A stretch of 64,000 nt of DNA from Sabulicella rubraurantiaca (GCF_017355885.1 NZ_JAFEUU010000002.1:62001-126000); one strand, 5' to 3'. Counted from the stretch's first letter, positions 17,510-28,252 are shown. Notes: generated from the sequence alone by a model not told the origin. Program-made: numbers and translations.

Positions 17510-19750
17510 TCAGTCGTCGCGGCGCTCGCGGCGGGGGCGGTCGCCCCGATCGCGGTCACCGCGGTCACGGTCGCCACGCTCGCGGCGGGGCCGGTCCTCG
17601 CCGTCACCCTCGCGCGGCTCGCGCGGGCGGCGCTCGCCGACCTGCTCGGTAATGTCGGCGCCGGTCTGCTGGTCCACGACGCGCATGGACAGCTTCACCT
17701 TGCCGCGGTCATCGAAGCCGATGACCTTCACCTTCACCGCGTCGCCTTCCTTCACCACGTCCGTGGTGCGGTTGACGCGCTCATTGGCCAGTTCGCTGAT
17801 GTGGACGAGGCCATCCTTCGCGCCCAGGAAGTTCACGAAGGCGCCGAACTCGGCGGTCTTCACCACCTTGCCGTTGTAGATCACGCCCACCTCCGGCTCG
17901 GCCACGATGCCGCGGATCTTGTCGATCGCGGCCTGGGTGGCGTCCTGGCTGGTCGAGGCGATCTTGATCGTCCCGTCATCCTCGATGTCGATCTTGGTGC
18001 CGGTCTGCTCGACGATCTCGCGGATCACCTTGCCGCCCGTGCCGATCACCTCGCGGATCTTGTCCTTGGGGACATTGATCACGGTGATGCGCGGCGCCGT
18101 GGCCGCCATCTCGCCGCGGGCGCCGCTGATGGCCTTCGCCATCTCGCCCAGGATGTGCAGCCGCCCGTCCTTCGCCTGACCCAGCGCGGTGCGCATGATG
18201 TCAAAGGTAATGGAGGTGATCTTGATGTCCATCTGCAGCGCGGTGATGCCCTGCTCGGTCCCGGCCACCTTGAAGTCCATGTCGCCGAGGTGGTCCTCGT
18301 CGCCCAGGATGTCGGACAGCACGGCGAAGTCCCGGTCCTCCTTGATGAGGCCCATGGCGATGCCCGCCACCGGCCGCAGCAGCGGGCAGCCAGCGTCCAT
18401 CAGCGAGAGCGAGGTGCCGCACACCGTCGCCATGGAGGAGGAGCCGTTGGACTCCGTGATCTCCGAGACGACGCGCAGCGTGTAGGGGAACTTCTCTGGC
18501 GCCGGCAGCACGGGGCGGATGGCGCGCCAGGCCAGCTTGCCGTGGCCGATCTCGCGACGGCCGGGGCTGCCCATGCGGCCCGTCTCGTTCACCGAGTAGG
18601 GCGGGAAGTTGTAGTGCAGCATGAAGCGCTCGCGGTACTCGCCCACCAGCGCGTCGATCACCTGCTCGTCCTGGCCCGTACCCAGGGTCGCGACGCAGAA
18701 GGCCTGCGTCTCGCCACGGGTGAAGAGCGAGGAGCCGTGAGCACGCGGCAGCACGCCGACCTCGGCCATGATCGGGCGCACGGTCTTGGTGTCGCGGCCG
18801 TCGATGCGCAGCCCCGTGTCGAGGATGGCATTGCGGACGACGTCGGCCTCGAGATCCTTCAGCATACCCTTGGCAGCGGCGGCATCCAGCCCCTCGGCCT
18901 CGAGCGCGGCGACGACGGCCTTCTTGGCCTCGCCCACCTTGCCCTGGCGAACCAGCTTCTGCGTCTCCTTGTAGGCCTCGGCCATGGAGGAGCGGCCCAG
19001 CTCGGAGATGCGGGCCTTCAGCGTCGCGACGGCCGGATCCTCCTCCGGCAGCGTCCACGCATCCTTCGCGGCCACCTCGGCCAGGGCGATGATGCCCTCG
19101 ATCACCGGCTGGAAGCCCTTATGGCCGAACTCCACGGCGCCGAGCATCACCTCCTCGGAGAGCTCCTGCGCCTCGGACTCGACCATCAGCACGCCCTCGG
19201 CCGTGCCGGCGACCACGAGGTCGAGCTGCGACAGCTTGCGCTGCGGCAGGGTCGGGTTCAGCACGTACTGGCCGTCCACGTAGCCGACGCGGGCGCCGCC
19301 GATCGGGCCGAAGAAGGGAATGCCCGAGAGCGTCAGCGCGGCGGAGCAGCCGACCATCGCCACCATGTCGGGGTCGTTCTCGCCGTCATGCGACAGCACG
19401 GTCGCGATGACCTGAACCTCGTTCCGGAACCCCTCGGGGAAGAGCGGGCGAATCGGACGGTCGATGAGGCGGGAGACGAGGGTCTCGTGCTCGGAGGGCC
19501 GGCCCTCGCGCTTGAAGAAGCCGCCGGGGATCTTGCCCGCGGCGAAGGCCTTCTCCTGGTAGTTCACGGTCAGAGGGAAGAAATCCTGGCCCGGCTTCAC
19601 GCTGCGGGCGCCGACCACGGTGCAGAGCACGATGGTATCGCCCAGGCGCGCCATCACGGCACCATCGGCCTGGCGCGCGACCTTGCCGGTCTCCAGCGTC
19701 AGGATCTGGCCGCCCCAGGGAATTTCCTTGCGGAAGTAGTTGTCGAACAT
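17510..19750 (-). CDS. pnp: Polyribonucleotide nucleotidyltransferase (PNPase)
   Basis: A 746-residue phosphorolytic 3'-5' exoribonuclease, core of the RNA degradosome. It has the two RNase PH domains (N-terminal [30 protein letters not shown]; second one with [29 protein letters not shown]), the central helical domain, a KH domain ([23 protein letters not shown]) and an S1 domain ([21 protein letters not shown]). The C-terminal tail is charged and repetitive ([12 protein letters not shown]). The ATG at 19750 ([14 protein letters not shown]) is the family start; the open frame upstream is not coding. It is not next to rpsO, its usual partner, which lies 7.5 kb away. Confidence 0.97.
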   Translation of the reverse strand: MFDNYFRKEIPWGGQILTLETGKVARQADGAVMARLGDTIVLCTVVGARSVKPGQDFFPLTVNYQEKAFAAGKIPGGFFKREGRPSEHETLVSRLIDRPIRPLFPEGFRNEVQVIATVLSHDGENDPDMVAMVGCSAALTLSGIPFFGPIGGARVGYVDGQYVLNPTLPQRKLSQLDLVVAGTAEGVLMVESEAQELSEEVMLGAVEFGHKGFQPVIEGIIALAEVAAKDAWTLPEEDPAVATLKARISELGRSSMAEAYKETQKLVRQGKVGEAKKAVVAALEAEGLDAAAAKGMLKDLEADVVRNAILDTGLRIDGRDTKTVRPIMAEVGVLPRAHGSSLFTRGETQAFCVATLGTGQDEQVIDALVGEYRERFMLHYNFPPYSVNETGRMGSPGRREIGHGKLAWRAIRPVLPAPEKFPYTLRVVSEITESNGSSSMATVCGTSLSLMDAGCPLLRPVAGIAMGLIKEDRDFAVLSDILGDEDHLGDMDFKVAGTEQGITALQMDIKITSITFDIMRTALGQAKDGRLHILGEMAKAISGARGEMAATAPRITVINVPKDKIREVIGTGGKVIREIVEQTGTKIDIEDDGTIKIASTSQDATQAAIDKIRGIVAEPEVGVIYNGKVVKTAEFGAFVNFLGAKDGLVHISELANERVNRTTDVVKEGDAVKVKVIGFDDRGKVKLSMRVVDQQTGADITEQVGERRPREPREGDGEDRPRRERGDRDRGDRDRGDRPRRERRDD

Positions 19751-20032
19751 GCGTCGTCCCAATCTTCGCGACGCACGGCAAGGTGGCAGTCCGGACGCGG
19801 CCCGCCCCGGTTGGGAGGCTCTCGGCGTCTCGGGGCGCATGGGGGGCCGGGCGCAAGCGCCGCGGCGGGTGCCATGTGGCCGGAAACGCCGCCAGACCCG
19901 TTACCGGAAGGGGAGTGCCTGGAGGCTCTGCGAACCCGCCGCGATCGCGGGGTTGCGCCGCCGGGCACGCCGGTCGGCGGCGGGTATATGGACCGGATGG
20001 GCCGCCGGGAAAAGGGGAAAGCGCACCGGGCC

Positions 20033-20061
20033 TTGCATCGCGGCCCGGAAGCCCCCATAAA
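20033..20061 (+). promoter_or_regulatory. Possible housekeeping promoter for rimP operon
   Basis: TTGCAT, 17 bases, CATAAA: a moderate sigma-70 type match. It would give a leader of about 70 bases that includes the hairpin at 20091. Confidence 0.3.
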
Positions 20062-20090
20062 TCCGGCCTGAACACAACCCGGTCCTTAGG

Positions 20091-20122
20091 GGGGTGGCCT
20101 TCCGGGGCCGCCCTTTTTGTTT
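20091..20122 (+). terminator. Terminator-like hairpin in the rimP-nusA leader
   Basis: Arms GGGTGGCC and GGCCGCCC (one G-U pair) around a 6-base loop, followed by TTTTTGTTT. It ends 17 bases before the rimP start codon, on the same strand, with no gene upstream in that direction, so it looks like an attenuator of the operon rather than the end of another transcript. Confidence 0.6.
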
Positions 20123-20138
20123 GCCCGATCGAAACATC

Positions 20139-20678
20139 ATGACGCCCGAACGCCCCCCAGTCGAACGTCCCCGGCACGAAGGGCTCGACGCCCGCATCGC
20201 CGACCTCGTCGCCCCGACGATCGAGCACATGGGCTACGAGCTCGTGCGCGTGCAGGTCAGCGGCAAGGAACGCCCGGTCGTCCAGATCATGGCCGACCGC
20301 GCCGACGGCACGCCCTTCACCGTGGAAGACTGCGAGCAGATCAGCCATGCGGTCGGCGCCGTGCTGGACGTGGCCGACCCCATCAAGGCCGAATGGACGC
20401 TCGAAGTGTCCTCGCCCGGCATCGACCGCCCGCTGACCCGCGCGAAGGACTGGGAGCGCTTCGCCGGCCACGTCGCGACGGTGGAGATGCTGGTGCCGCT
20501 GGACGGGCGCAAGCGCTTCCGCGGCATCGTGCTGGGCGCGGATTCTGAGAATGCGCGACTCCGCCTGGACGAGGGCGGCGACATCACCCTCCCCCGCGCC
20601 GGCATGCGCCGCGCGAAGCTCGTGCTCACCGACGAACTCATCGCCGCGGCCGCGGCGCAGACCCAAGGGAAGAACTGA
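20139..20678 (+). CDS. rimP: Ribosome maturation factor RimP
   Basis: A 179-residue protein needed for 30S subunit maturation. It shows the two-domain RimP layout: N-terminal [23 protein letters not shown], then [42 protein letters not shown] and a C-terminal SH3-like barrel. First gene of the rimP-nusA-ylxR-infB-rbfA-truB-rpsO cluster. The ATG at 20139 is preceded by the leader hairpin; an in-frame ATG at 20094 falls inside the hairpin and was rejected. Confidence 0.95.
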   Translation: MTPERPPVERPRHEGLDARIADLVAPTIEHMGYELVRVQVSGKERPVVQIMADRADGTPFTVEDCEQISHAVGAVLDVADPIKAEWTLEVSSPGIDRPLTRAKDWERFAGHVATVEMLVPLDGRKRFRGIVLGADSENARLRLDEGGDITLPRAGMRRAKLVLTDELIAAAAAQTQGKN

Positions 20679-20679
20679 C

Positions 20680-22215
20680 ATGGCCCTCGAGATCGCGCCT
20701 CCGCGCCCGGAGTTCCTCCAGGTCGCCGAAGCCGTCGCGCGCGAGAAGATGATCGAGAAGGAGGAGGTGCTGGAGGCGATGGAGCTGGCCATGGGCCGGG
20801 CCGGCCGCCAGACCTACGGCATCAACAAGGACATCCGCGCCGAGATCGACCGCAAGAACGGCGCCGTGAAGCTCTCCCGCTGGACGCTGGTCGTCGAGGA
20901 CGACGCGGTGGAGGACGAGGAGACGCAGATGCCGCTGCGCATCGCGCAGAAGGTGAAGCCCGGCATCCAGGTCGGCGAGTACATCGTGGACCCGCTGCCG
21001 CCCATCGATTTCGGCCGCATCGGCGCGCAGACCGCGAAGCAGGTCATCGTGCAGCGCGTGCGCGAGGTGGAGCGCAAGAAGCAGTTCGAGGAGTTCAAGG
21101 ACCGCGTCGGCGAGATCATCAACGGCACGGTGAAGCGCACCGAGTACGGCAACCTGATGGTGGAGCTGGGCGGCCGCGCCGAGGCGCTACTGCGCCGCGA
21201 CGAGACCATCCCGCGCGAGGCCTTCAAGAATGGCGACCGCGTGCGCGCCTATATCTATGACGTGCGGGAGGAGCCGCGCGGGCCGCAGATTTTCCTGTCC
21301 CGCACCCATCCGGGCTTCCTCGCCAAGCTCTTCGCCCAGGAAGTGCCCGAGATCTACGAGGGCATCATCGAGATCAAGGCCGTGGCCCGCGATCCCGGCT
21401 CCCGCGCCAAGATGGCGGTGATCTCGCGCGATGCCTCGATCGACCCCGTCGGCGCCTGTGTCGGCATGCGCGGCTCGCGCGTGCAGGCGGTCGTGGCGGA
21501 GCTTCAGGGCGAGAAGATCGACATCATCCCCTGGTCCTCCGACATCGCCACCTTCATCGTGAACGCGATGGCGCCGGCCGAGGTCAGCAAGGTGGTGCTG
21601 GACGACGAGGGCAAGCGCGTCGAGGTGGTGGTGCCGGATGAGCAGCTCTCCCTCGCCATCGGGCGCCGTGGCCAGAATGTGCGCCTTGCCTCCCAGCTGA
21701 CGCGCTACGACATCGACATCCTGACCGAGGCGGGCGAGAGCGAACGCCGGCAGGAGGACTTCCGCAAGCGCTCCGGCCTGTTCGTCGAGGGGCTGGACGT
21801 GGATGACGTGATCGCGGGCCTTCTGGTGACGGAGGGCTATGGCTCGATCGAGGAAATCGTGGAGGTCGATGACGAGGAACTGGCCTCCATCGAGGGCTTC
21901 GACGAGAACATCGCCGCCGAGCTGAAGCGCCGCGCCGTTGCCTTCCTGGAGCAGAAGGAAGTCGAGGCCGACCAGAAGCGCGTGGAGCTCGGCGTCTCGG
22001 ACGAGCTGGTGGAGCTGGGCTCCTTCTCCGCCGCCATGCTGGTGACGCTGGGCGAGAAGGGCGTGAAGACGCTCGACGATCTTGCCGATCTCGCCTCCGA
22101 CGAGCTTGTGGAAATGCTCGGCGAGGACCAGATGGACGAGGAGACGGCGAACGCGATCATCATGGCCGCGCGCGCCCACTGGTTCGGGGAAGAGGGTGAA
22201 TCCCAGAACGGATGA
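20680..22215 (+). CDS. nusA: Transcription termination/antitermination factor NusA
   Basis: A 511-residue RNA polymerase-associated factor. In order: N-terminal domain (1-135), S1 domain ([32 protein letters not shown]), KH1 ([32 protein letters not shown]), KH2 ([17 protein letters not shown]) and two C-terminal acidic helix-hairpin-helix repeats ([29 protein letters not shown]) usual for proteobacterial NusA. The start follows the rimP stop after one base. It may control its own operon through the leader hairpin. Confidence 0.97.
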   Translation: MALEIAPPRPEFLQVAEAVAREKMIEKEEVLEAMELAMGRAGRQTYGINKDIRAEIDRKNGAVKLSRWTLVVEDDAVEDEETQMPLRIAQKVKPGIQVGEYIVDPLPPIDFGRIGAQTAKQVIVQRVREVERKKQFEEFKDRVGEIINGTVKRTEYGNLMVELGGRAEALLRRDETIPREAFKNGDRVRAYIYDVREEPRGPQIFLSRTHPGFLAKLFAQEVPEIYEGIIEIKAVARDPGSRAKMAVISRDASIDPVGACVGMRGSRVQAVVAELQGEKIDIIPWSSDIATFIVNAMAPAEVSKVVLDDEGKRVEVVVPDEQLSLAIGRRGQNVRLASQLTRYDIDILTEAGESERRQEDFRKRSGLFVEGLDVDDVIAGLLVTEGYGSIEEIVEVDDEELASIEGFDENIAAELKRRAVAFLEQKEVEADQKRVELGVSDELVELGSFSAAMLVTLGEKGVKTLDDLADLASDELVEMLGEDQMDEETANAIIMAARAHWFGEEGESQNG

Positions 22216-22897
22216 CCCCGACCGCGAGCGGGGTCCGCTCCGCCGCTGCATCGTCACGCGCGAAACCCGCCCGAAGGAGGAGATGATCCGCTTCGCGCTG
22301 GGACCGTCACGCGAGTTGGTTCCTGATCCGGGTGGACGTTTGCCTGGCCGGGGACTATGGTTGATGGCGCAGGACGAGGTTCTCCTGAAGGCCCTGAAGA
22401 CAGGCGCCTTCTCGAAGGCGGCGCGGGGGCCGGTCCAGGTCCCGGACCAACTGGCAGCGCTGGTGGTCCGGATGCTCCAGGCCCGCATCCGCGACTTCCT
22501 CGGTTTTGCTCGCCGCGGCGGGGAGGCGGTGGCCGGACGGGAGGCGGTGCTGGAGTGGCTCAGGACGCGCGAGGTCGCGTTCCTGCTCCAGGCTTCGGAC
22601 GGCAGCCCGGCGGAACGGGATCGGCTGGTGGGCAAGCGGGACATCCCGGTCTACACCCCCCTCACCGGTGCCGAGCTGGGGTCCGTCTTCGGCAGGGACC
22701 GCGCCGTTCACGTCGCGGTGTTGCCGGGACGCCTGGCGGGTTCATTGCAGGCAGAGGCGGCGCGACTGGCTGGCCTCTTGCCCGCAGGGCCGGGATCGCC
22801 CGCGGCGGAAGCCGCGGGGCGAGGGTCCCGGCCGCAGGAGTTTGGGCCGGATGCGCCGGCGGCAGGGGCCGCGGACGCGAATCCGGGCCTCGATTGA
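22196..22897 (+). CDS. YlxR (DUF448) RNA-binding protein with L7Ae-like domain
   Basis: A 233-residue protein. The N-terminal YlxR domain reads PLRRCIVTRETRPKEEMIRFALGPSRELVPDPGGRLPGRGLWL, the standard DUF448 signature. Residues from about 95 on (GFARRGGEAVAGREAVLEWLRTREVAFLLQASDGS, then PVYTPLTGAELGSVFGRDRAVHVAVL) look like an L7Ae-type RNA-binding fold, an extension common in alphaproteobacteria. A low-complexity Ala/Pro tail closes it. The best start is the GTG at 22196, which overlaps the end of nusA by 20 bases; no ATG is suitably placed. It probably binds tRNA, rRNA or RNase P RNA. Confidence 0.85.
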   Translation: MNPRTDDPDRERGPLRRCIVTRETRPKEEMIRFALGPSRELVPDPGGRLPGRGLWLMAQDEVLLKALKTGAFSKAARGPVQVPDQLAALVVRMLQARIRDFLGFARRGGEAVAGREAVLEWLRTREVAFLLQASDGSPAERDRLVGKRDIPVYTPLTGAELGSVFGRDRAVHVAVLPGRLAGSLQAEAARLAGLLPAGPGSPAAEAAGRGSRPQEFGPDAPAAGAADANPGLD

Positions 22898-22955
22898 TAG
22901 GTTTTGAGCCGGTTCCCAGGAACCGGCCGCAAGGGAATGTGGTTCGGAACGGCGG

Positions 22956-25700
22956 ATGAGCGACCAGAACGATCAGGATGCGGCCAAGGGCCGGTTGAGC
23001 CTTCGCCCGGCGGGCCGCCTGGAGCTGAACAAGACCGTTGACGCGGGCAGCGTCCGGCAGAGCTTCAGCCATGGCCGCTCCAAGGTGGTGCAGGTCGAGG
23101 TGGTGAAGAAGCGCACCCCGGGCGCGGCCCCCGCCCCGACCGGCGGTGCGCGCCCGCCCGGCGGCTCCCCACGCGCCGTGCCGCCCGGCGGCAAGGCCCA
23201 GCCCCCTTCCCGTCCCGCGGGTCCCGGCGGCCGTCCGCTGACCGCGGCCGAGTTGGCGACGCGCCAGCGCGTGCTGGAGGAGCAGCGCCGCCTGGAGGCC
23301 CAGCGCGAGCGCGAGCAGCGCGAGCAGCAGGCTCTGATGCTGCGCTCCGCCGCCGAGGAGGCCGCACGCCGCGAGGAAGAGACGCGCCGCCGCGAGGAAG
23401 AGGAAGCGCAGGCCCGCGCCGAAGCGGAGGCTGCGGCCAAGGCCGCCGAGCGCGCGAAGCGTGAGGCCGAGGCTGAGGCGCGCCAGCCCCCCGCGCCGCA
23501 GCCCGCGCCCAAGCCCGCCGCTGCCGCGCCAGCTGCTCCGGCGGCTCCTGCCCCCGCGCCGGCCGAGCCCGCGCGCCCGCGCGTGACGCCGCTCGCGGCC
23601 CGTGCGCAGATGGCGCCGCTGCGCCAGACGCCCGCGCCCTCCGGCCCGTCCTCTCGCCTGTCCCTGACGCCCCGCGCCCGTGAAGGCGAGGATGATGACC
23701 GGCGCGGTCCCGCGCGCCGTCCGGGTGGTGGCCCCGGCGGCCCGGCCGGTGCGCGCCGTCCGGCGGGCCCGCCGCCGAAGAAGACCCCCCTCGCCGGCCC
23801 GCGCCGCGAGGGCCGGATCGACGTCAACGCCGCGCTGGAGGGCGAGGACGATCGTTCGCGCTCCATCGCCTCCATCCGCCGCGCCCGCGAGCGCGAGCGG
23901 CGGCAGGCCGAGCTGGCCCGGCTGCGCTCGGGCCAGGAGCGCGTTGTGCGCGACGTGGTGATCCCCGAGACCATTACCGTGCAGGAACTGGCGAACCGCA
24001 TGGCCGCCCGTGGCGGCGAGGTGGTGAAGGCCCTGTTCCGCATGGGCGTGATGGCGACCCTTACGCAGAGCATTGACGCCGACACGGCGGAGCTGGTGGC
24101 GCAGGAATTCGGCCATCGCGTGAAGCGCGTCGCCGAGGACGACATCGAGACGGGTCTGGAAGGCGCGGTGGACGAGGAAGGGGAGATGCTCCCCCGCCCG
24201 CCTGTCGTGACCATCATGGGCCACGTCGACCACGGCAAGACCTCGCTGCTCGACGCGCTCCGCAAGACGGACGTGGCGGCGAAGGAGGCCGGCGGCATCA
24301 CCCAGCACATCGGCGCCTACCAAGTTGAGGTGCCGGGCGGCCGCGTGACCTTCCTGGACACGCCGGGCCACGAGGCCTTCACGGCGATGCGCGCCCGCGG
24401 TGCCTCCGTCACCGACATGGTGGTGCTGGTCGTGGCGGCGGATGACGGCGTGATGCCGCAGACGGTCGAGGCCATCAAGCACGCCCGCGCGGCCGATGTC
24501 CCGCTGATCGTCGCGGTGAACAAGATCGACAAGCCAGGCGTGAACCTGGACCGCGTGCGCAACGAGCTGCTGCAGCACGAGGTCGTGGTAGAAAGCCTGG
24601 GCGGCGACGTGCAGGAGATCCAGGTCAGCGCGCTCAAGGGCACCAACCTCGACAAGCTGCTGGAAGCCATCCTGCTGCAGGCCGAGATCCTGGACCTGCG
24701 CGCCAATCCGGCCCGCGCCGGCGAAGGCACGGTGATCGAGAGCAAGCTGGACCGCGGCCGCGGCCCGGTGGCCACCGTACTGGTGCAGAAAGGCACGCTC
24801 AGCACCGGTGACATCGTCGTCGCCGGTTCCGAGTGGGGCCGCGTGCGCGCGCTGGTGGACGACAAGGGCCGCCCCGCCAAGGTCGCCGGCCCCTCCGCCC
24901 CAGTGGAAGTGCTCGGTCTGTCCGGCGTGCCGGGCGCGGGCGAGACCGTGCTGGCCGTGGAAAGCGAGGCCCGCGCCCGCGAGGTGAGCGAGTTCCGCCA
25001 GCGCAAGGCGCGTGAGAAGGCGGCGGCGGCGATGAGTGCCGGCCGCGGCACCCTCTCCGACATGCTGGCCCGCATCCAGGCGGGGCAGCAGAAGGAAGTG
25101 GCCGTCGTGGTCAAGGCGGACGTGCAGGGCTCGGCAGAGGCGATCAACGCCACCCTGTCCAAGCTCGGCAACGAGGAGGTGCGCGTGCGCGTGCTGCACT
25201 CGGCGGTCGGCCAGATCACGGAATCCGACGTGCAGCTGGCCAAGGCGTCCAACGCCGTGGTCGTCGCCTTCAACGTCCGCGCCACGGCGCAGGCGCGGGA
25301 GATGGCGCAGCGCGACGGCGTGGACATCCGCTACTACTCGATCATCTACCAGGTGCAGGACGACATCGAGGCGCTCTACAAGTCCCGCCTCGCCCCGGTG
25401 CAGCGCGAGAACTTCATCGGCTACGCGTCCATCCTGCAGGTCTTCGAGGTCAAGCGCCTCGGCAAGGTCGCCGGCTGCCGCGTGACCGAGGGCGTGGTGA
25501 AGCGCGGCTGCGGCGTGCGCCTGATCCGCGAGGGCGTCGTGATCCACGAGGGCGAGCTTTCGACGCTGCGCCGCTTCAAGGATGACGTGAAGGAAGTCAC
25601 CAACGGCTACGAATGTGGCATGGGCTTCCGGAACTACGACGACATCCGCGTCGGCGACCAGATCGAGTGCTTCGAGACGGAGACCGTCGCCGCGGCTTAA
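22956..25700 (+). CDS. infB: Translation initiation factor IF-2
   Basis: A 914-residue GTPase that places initiator tRNA on the 30S subunit. After a short N-terminal IF2 element ([32 protein letters not shown]) comes a long low-complexity Ala/Pro/Arg/Glu linker (about 50-300), then the IF2_N domain ([21 protein letters not shown]). The G domain follows with GHVDHGKT at 422-429, DTPGHEAF and NKIDKPG, then domains II, III and IV. Length and order are normal for alphaproteobacteria. Spacing to the YlxR gene is 58 bases. Confidence 0.97.
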   Translation: MSDQNDQDAAKGRLSLRPAGRLELNKTVDAGSVRQSFSHGRSKVVQVEVVKKRTPGAAPAPTGGARPPGGSPRAVPPGGKAQPPSRPAGPGGRPLTAAELATRQRVLEEQRRLEAQREREQREQQALMLRSAAEEAARREEETRRREEEEAQARAEAEAAAKAAERAKREAEAEARQPPAPQPAPKPAAAAPAAPAAPAPAPAEPARPRVTPLAARAQMAPLRQTPAPSGPSSRLSLTPRAREGEDDDRRGPARRPGGGPGGPAGARRPAGPPPKKTPLAGPRREGRIDVNAALEGEDDRSRSIASIRRARERERRQAELARLRSGQERVVRDVVIPETITVQELANRMAARGGEVVKALFRMGVMATLTQSIDADTAELVAQEFGHRVKRVAEDDIETGLEGAVDEEGEMLPRPPVVTIMGHVDHGKTSLLDALRKTDVAAKEAGGITQHIGAYQVEVPGGRVTFLDTPGHEAFTAMRARGASVTDMVVLVVAADDGVMPQTVEAIKHARAADVPLIVAVNKIDKPGVNLDRVRNELLQHEVVVESLGGDVQEIQVSALKGTNLDKLLEAILLQAEILDLRANPARAGEGTVIESKLDRGRGPVATVLVQKGTLSTGDIVVAGSEWGRVRALVDDKGRPAKVAGPSAPVEVLGLSGVPGAGETVLAVESEARAREVSEFRQRKAREKAAAAMSAGRGTLSDMLARIQAGQQKEVAVVVKADVQGSAEAINATLSKLGNEEVRVRVLHSAVGQITESDVQLAKASNAVVVAFNVRATAQAREMAQRDGVDIRYYSIIYQVQDDIEALYKSRLAPVQRENFIGYASILQVFEVKRLGKVAGCRVTEGVVKRGCGVRLIREGVVIHEGELSTLRRFKDDVKEVTNGYECGMGFRNYDDIRVGDQIECFETETVAAA

Positions 25701-25801
25701 GCCGCAGCAGTTTTCCCACCCTCAGATGCCGGGCGGCGGCTTCGCCGCCTGGGCTTTCGCGCCGCCACGGTTCCGTGCGCGGCGCGTTCAGCCTGGGCGC
25801 G

Positions 25802-25820
25802 CCGGCCGCTGTGCGGCCGG
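25802..25820 (+). terminator. Hairpin between infB and rbfA
   Basis: A perfect 8-bp stem (CCGGCCGC / GCGGCCGG) with a 3-base loop, 40 bases before the rbfA start. It has no T tract, so it may be a processing or stability element rather than a terminator. Confidence 0.35.
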
Positions 25821-25859
25821 ATTCTCACAGCGGGGTCCCAATCCCCGGAAGGAGTTCCC

Positions 25860-26282
25860 ATGGCCAATAAGCGCCCCCATCACGATCCCTCCCAGGGCCC
25901 GTCCCAGCGCCAGCTTCGCGTGGCGGAGGAGGTGCGCCACGCCCTCGCCTCCGTGATCGAGCGCGGCGACTGGCAGGACGAGGCGCTGTGGGGCGTTCCC
26001 ATCACGGTCACCGAGGTCCGTGCCTCGCCGGACCTCAAGCACATGACGGCCTTCGTCTCCGGCCTCGGCCGTGACCTCGCGCCCGACAAGATGGCGGCGC
26101 TCAAGGCGAACGCCCCCTGGCTGCGCCAGCAGGTGGCGCGGCGGGTGCGGCTGAAATTCGCGCCCGAGATCCATTTCCAGCCCGACACGGCGCTGGACCA
26201 CGCGGTGCGGATGAGTGCGCTGATGCGTCAGCCCGAAATCGCGCGCGACCTTCAAAAGAAAGACGAGGACGGGGATGCGTAA
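25860..26282 (+). CDS. rbfA: 30S ribosome-binding factor RbfA
   Basis: A 140-residue single KH-like domain protein that assists 16S rRNA 5' end maturation and cold adaptation. Family features: SQRQLRVAEEVRHALASVIERGD at the N terminus, VTEVRASPDLKHMTAFVSGLG, and a C-terminal RLKFAPEIHFQPDTALDHAVRM. A GGAAGGAG site precedes the ATG. It overlaps truB by 8 bases. Confidence 0.96.
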   Translation: MANKRPHHDPSQGPSQRQLRVAEEVRHALASVIERGDWQDEALWGVPITVTEVRASPDLKHMTAFVSGLGRDLAPDKMAALKANAPWLRQQVARRVRLKFAPEIHFQPDTALDHAVRMSALMRQPEIARDLQKKDEDGDA

Positions 26283-27216
26283 CTTCCGCCGCAAGCCCAA
26301 GGGCCGCCCCATCGATGGCTGGCTGATCGTGGACAAGCCCTCGGGCGTCGGCTCGACCGAGGTGGTGAACATCGCCAAGCGCGGCTTCCAGGCGCAGAAG
26401 GCGGGGCATGGCGGGACGCTGGACCCGCTGGCCACCGGACTCCTGCCCGTGGCGTTCGGGGCCGCGACCAAGACCGTCCCCTATGTGATGGACGGCACCA
26501 AGGTCTATCGCTTCACCTTGCGCTTCGGCGAGGCACGCGACAGCGACGACGCTGATGGGGTGGTGACCGAGACAAGCGACGCGCGCCCGACGGACGAGGC
26601 GATCCAGGCCGCCCTGCCCGCCTTCCGCGGCGACATCATGCAGGTCCCGCCGATCTTCTCCGCCATCAAGGTGAACGGAGAGCGGGCCTATGACCTGGCG
26701 CGTGACGGCGTGGCGGTGGAGCTGGATCCCCGTCCGGCGCGGGTGGACCGCTATGAGTTGATCGAGCGGCCGGACGCGGACACCGCCATCTTCGAGGTGC
26801 AGTCGGGCAAGGGCGTCTATATGCGCTCCCTGGCGCGCGACCTCGCGCGGGCTGTCGGCACGGTGGGCCATATTGCCGCCCTGCGCCGCACGCGCGTCGG
26901 CCCCTTCCACGAGAAGGACGCCGTGCCGCTGGACAAGATCGCCGCTTCGGGCGATACCCCGCCTCCTTCGCTGGACCTCCTTCTCCCGCTCGCGACCGCG
27001 CTGGCCGACATCCCGGCACTGGCCGTGTCGGAAGGGGAGGCCGCGCGTCTCGGCTTCGGCCAGGATCTGAGCCTGGTGGATTTCATGGGGCGCGTTCCGG
27101 ACGCAGCCAACCCCGATGGGGGCTTGGTGCGCGTGACGGCGGCGGGGCGGTTCGTGGGTCTTTGTCGCCTGGAGGAAGGGCGGCTGCGCCCCGAGCGGCT
27201 GATGGCCCAGGCCTGA
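26275..27216 (+). CDS. truB: tRNA pseudouridine(55) synthase TruB
   Basis: A 313-residue enzyme that makes pseudouridine 55 in the T loop of tRNAs. It shows [18 protein letters not shown] at the start, the catalytic Asp in [19 protein letters not shown], the [19 protein letters not shown] motif, and the [19 protein letters not shown] segment. The C-terminal part is a shortened PUA-like region. It is translationally coupled to rbfA by the 8-base overlap. Confidence 0.96.
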   Translation: MRNFRRKPKGRPIDGWLIVDKPSGVGSTEVVNIAKRGFQAQKAGHGGTLDPLATGLLPVAFGAATKTVPYVMDGTKVYRFTLRFGEARDSDDADGVVTETSDARPTDEAIQAALPAFRGDIMQVPPIFSAIKVNGERAYDLARDGVAVELDPRPARVDRYELIERPDADTAIFEVQSGKGVYMRSLARDLARAVGTVGHIAALRRTRVGPFHEKDAVPLDKIAASGDTPPPSLDLLLPLATALADIPALAVSEGEAARLGFGQDLSLVDFMGRVPDAANPDGGLVRVTAAGRFVGLCRLEEGRLRPERLMAQA

Positions 27217-27262
27217 AGCGCGACGGACCGGTTTCGCACTCCAGACGCAAGGGACACACCCG

Positions 27263-27532
27263 ATGTCGATCACTGCGGAGCGCCGCACGGCGCTCATCTC
27301 CGACTACGCCACCAAGCCCGGCGACACGGGCAGCCCCGAAGTGCAGGTCGCCCTGCTCTCCGAGCGGATCTCCAACCTGACCGAGCACCTGAAGACCCAC
27401 GCGAAGGATTTCCATTCGCGCCGTGGCCTGCTGGTCCTGGTCGGCCAGCGCCGTGGCCTACTGGACTACCTGAAGAAGAAGGACCAGGGCCGCTACGAGG
27501 CTCTGATCGGCCGTCTCGGCCTGCGCCGCTAA
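27263..27532 (+). CDS. rpsO: 30S ribosomal protein S15
   Basis: An 89-residue primary 16S rRNA binding protein. It has the standard sequence: TSPEVQ-like segment [38 protein letters not shown] followed by [30 protein letters not shown]. It ends the translation cluster and is followed by a strong terminator at 27560. pnp, which normally follows rpsO, is not here. Confidence 0.98.
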   Translation: MSITAERRTALISDYATKPGDTGSPEVQVALLSERISNLTEHLKTHAKDFHSRRGLLVLVGQRRGLLDYLKKKDQGRYEALIGRLGLRR

Positions 27533-27559
27533 GGCGTCTTCCCTGAAGGGACGGGAAAA

Positions 27560-27581
27560 GGGGGCTTAGGCCCCCTTTTTT
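27560..27581. terminator. Bidirectional terminator between rpsO and trmB
   Basis: Arms GGGGGC / GCCCCC with a TTAG loop, a run of six T on the plus side (27576-27581) and four A before the stem (27556-27559), which give T in the minus direction. It serves rpsO (plus) and trmB (minus). The trmB stop codon and its last codons lie inside the hairpin. Confidence 0.85.
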
Positions 27582-28252
27582 CTGGCGCGCCGGAACACCC
27601 AGTAGAAGGGCGTCCGCCCTTCCCGCAGCGCCTTCTGCTCGTAGCGCGTCGGCGGCCAGCATTCGGGCCGCAGAGCGACGCAGCTGACCTGCTCGAAATG
27701 CCGCTGGTCGCGGAACGTCTCCATCACCCAGTCCTGATAGGTCGGATCGTCGCTGGCGATGCGCCATTCGGCGCCGGGCTTTAGCACCCGCGCGACCACC
27801 GGCAGCATGGCTGGATGGACGAAGCGACGCTTGGCATGGCGCGCCTTGGGCCATGGGTCCGGGAACATCAGGAAGAGACGCGACAGCGACGCGTCCGGCA
27901 AGGCCGCGATCAAATCGCGCGCATCCTGCGGCCACAGGAACAGGCGCGGCGGCAGCGGCGCCGACGCTTCCTCCCCATCGGGCACGAGGCGGGACAGGAG
28001 CGAGCATATTCCGTTCTCGAACACCTCGCTCGCCACCAGCGTCACCTCGGGATGCGCCTCGCGCTGCGCCAGCGCGTGCTCGCCGCCGCCGAACCCGACT
28101 TCCAGCCAGAGCGGATCGGGCAAGGGGCGTTGCGACGGGTCGAAGCGCAGCCGGGGCAGGGTTTCGGCCAGCAGCCTTTCCTGACGCGGCCGCAACGGGT
28201 GGCCGCGCCGGCGGCCATAGAGCCGCAGCGGGACGCCTTCGGGCAGGGTCAT
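27566..28252 (-). CDS. trmB: tRNA (guanine-N7-)-methyltransferase
   Basis: A 228-residue SAM-dependent methyltransferase forming m7G46 in tRNA. It shows the alphaproteobacterial N terminus LYGRRRGHPLRPRQ, the SAM motif WLEVGFGGGEHAL, the family signature LFLMFPDPWPKARHAKRRFVHP, the ASDDPTYQDW region and the conserved TRYEQKALREGR near the end. The ATG at 28252 was preferred to the upstream one at 28321 because the family starts near here. It lies 96 bases downstream of metK on the same strand, which makes a shared transcript of SAM synthesis and SAM use plausible. Confidence 0.94.
   Translation of the reverse strand: MTLPEGVPLRLYGRRRGHPLRPRQERLLAETLPRLRFDPSQRPLPDPLWLEVGFGGGEHALAQREAHPEVTLVASEVFENGICSLLSRLVPDGEEASAPLPPRLFLWPQDARDLIAALPDASLSRLFLMFPDPWPKARHAKRRFVHPAMLPVVARVLKPGAEWRIASDDPTYQDWVMETFRDQRHFEQVSCVALRPECWPPTRYEQKALREGRTPFYWVFRRARKKGA

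Larger units (their letters stand above)
19751..20138. other. 388-base intergenic region between pnp and rimP
   Basis: Divergent control region for pnp (leftward) and the rimP-nusA-infB operon (rightward). I checked it for an initiator tRNA, which lies here in enterobacteria, and saw none. It contains a possible promoter at 20033-20061 and a strong hairpin with a T tract at 20091-20122, both pointing toward rimP. The rest is G+C-rich, with short inverted repeats and no convincing ORF or RNA gene. Confidence 0.6.

Noticed and set aside
20094-20138. An upstream in-frame ATG extending rimP by 15 residues
   Set aside because: It lies inside the leader hairpin, has no binding site and adds residues that RimP proteins lack.
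19751-20138. An initiator tRNA gene upstream of rimP, as in enterobacteria
   Set aside because: No cloverleaf, no T-loop GTTCGA-type motif and no CCA-like end was found.
22662-25547. A 961-codon open frame antisense to infB, and similar long antisense frames opposite pnp (17426-20071) and smc (51822-54629)
   Set aside because: High G+C leaves few stop codons in the opposite frames. The translations are His/Arg/Ala-rich without domains, while the sense strand encodes full conserved proteins.
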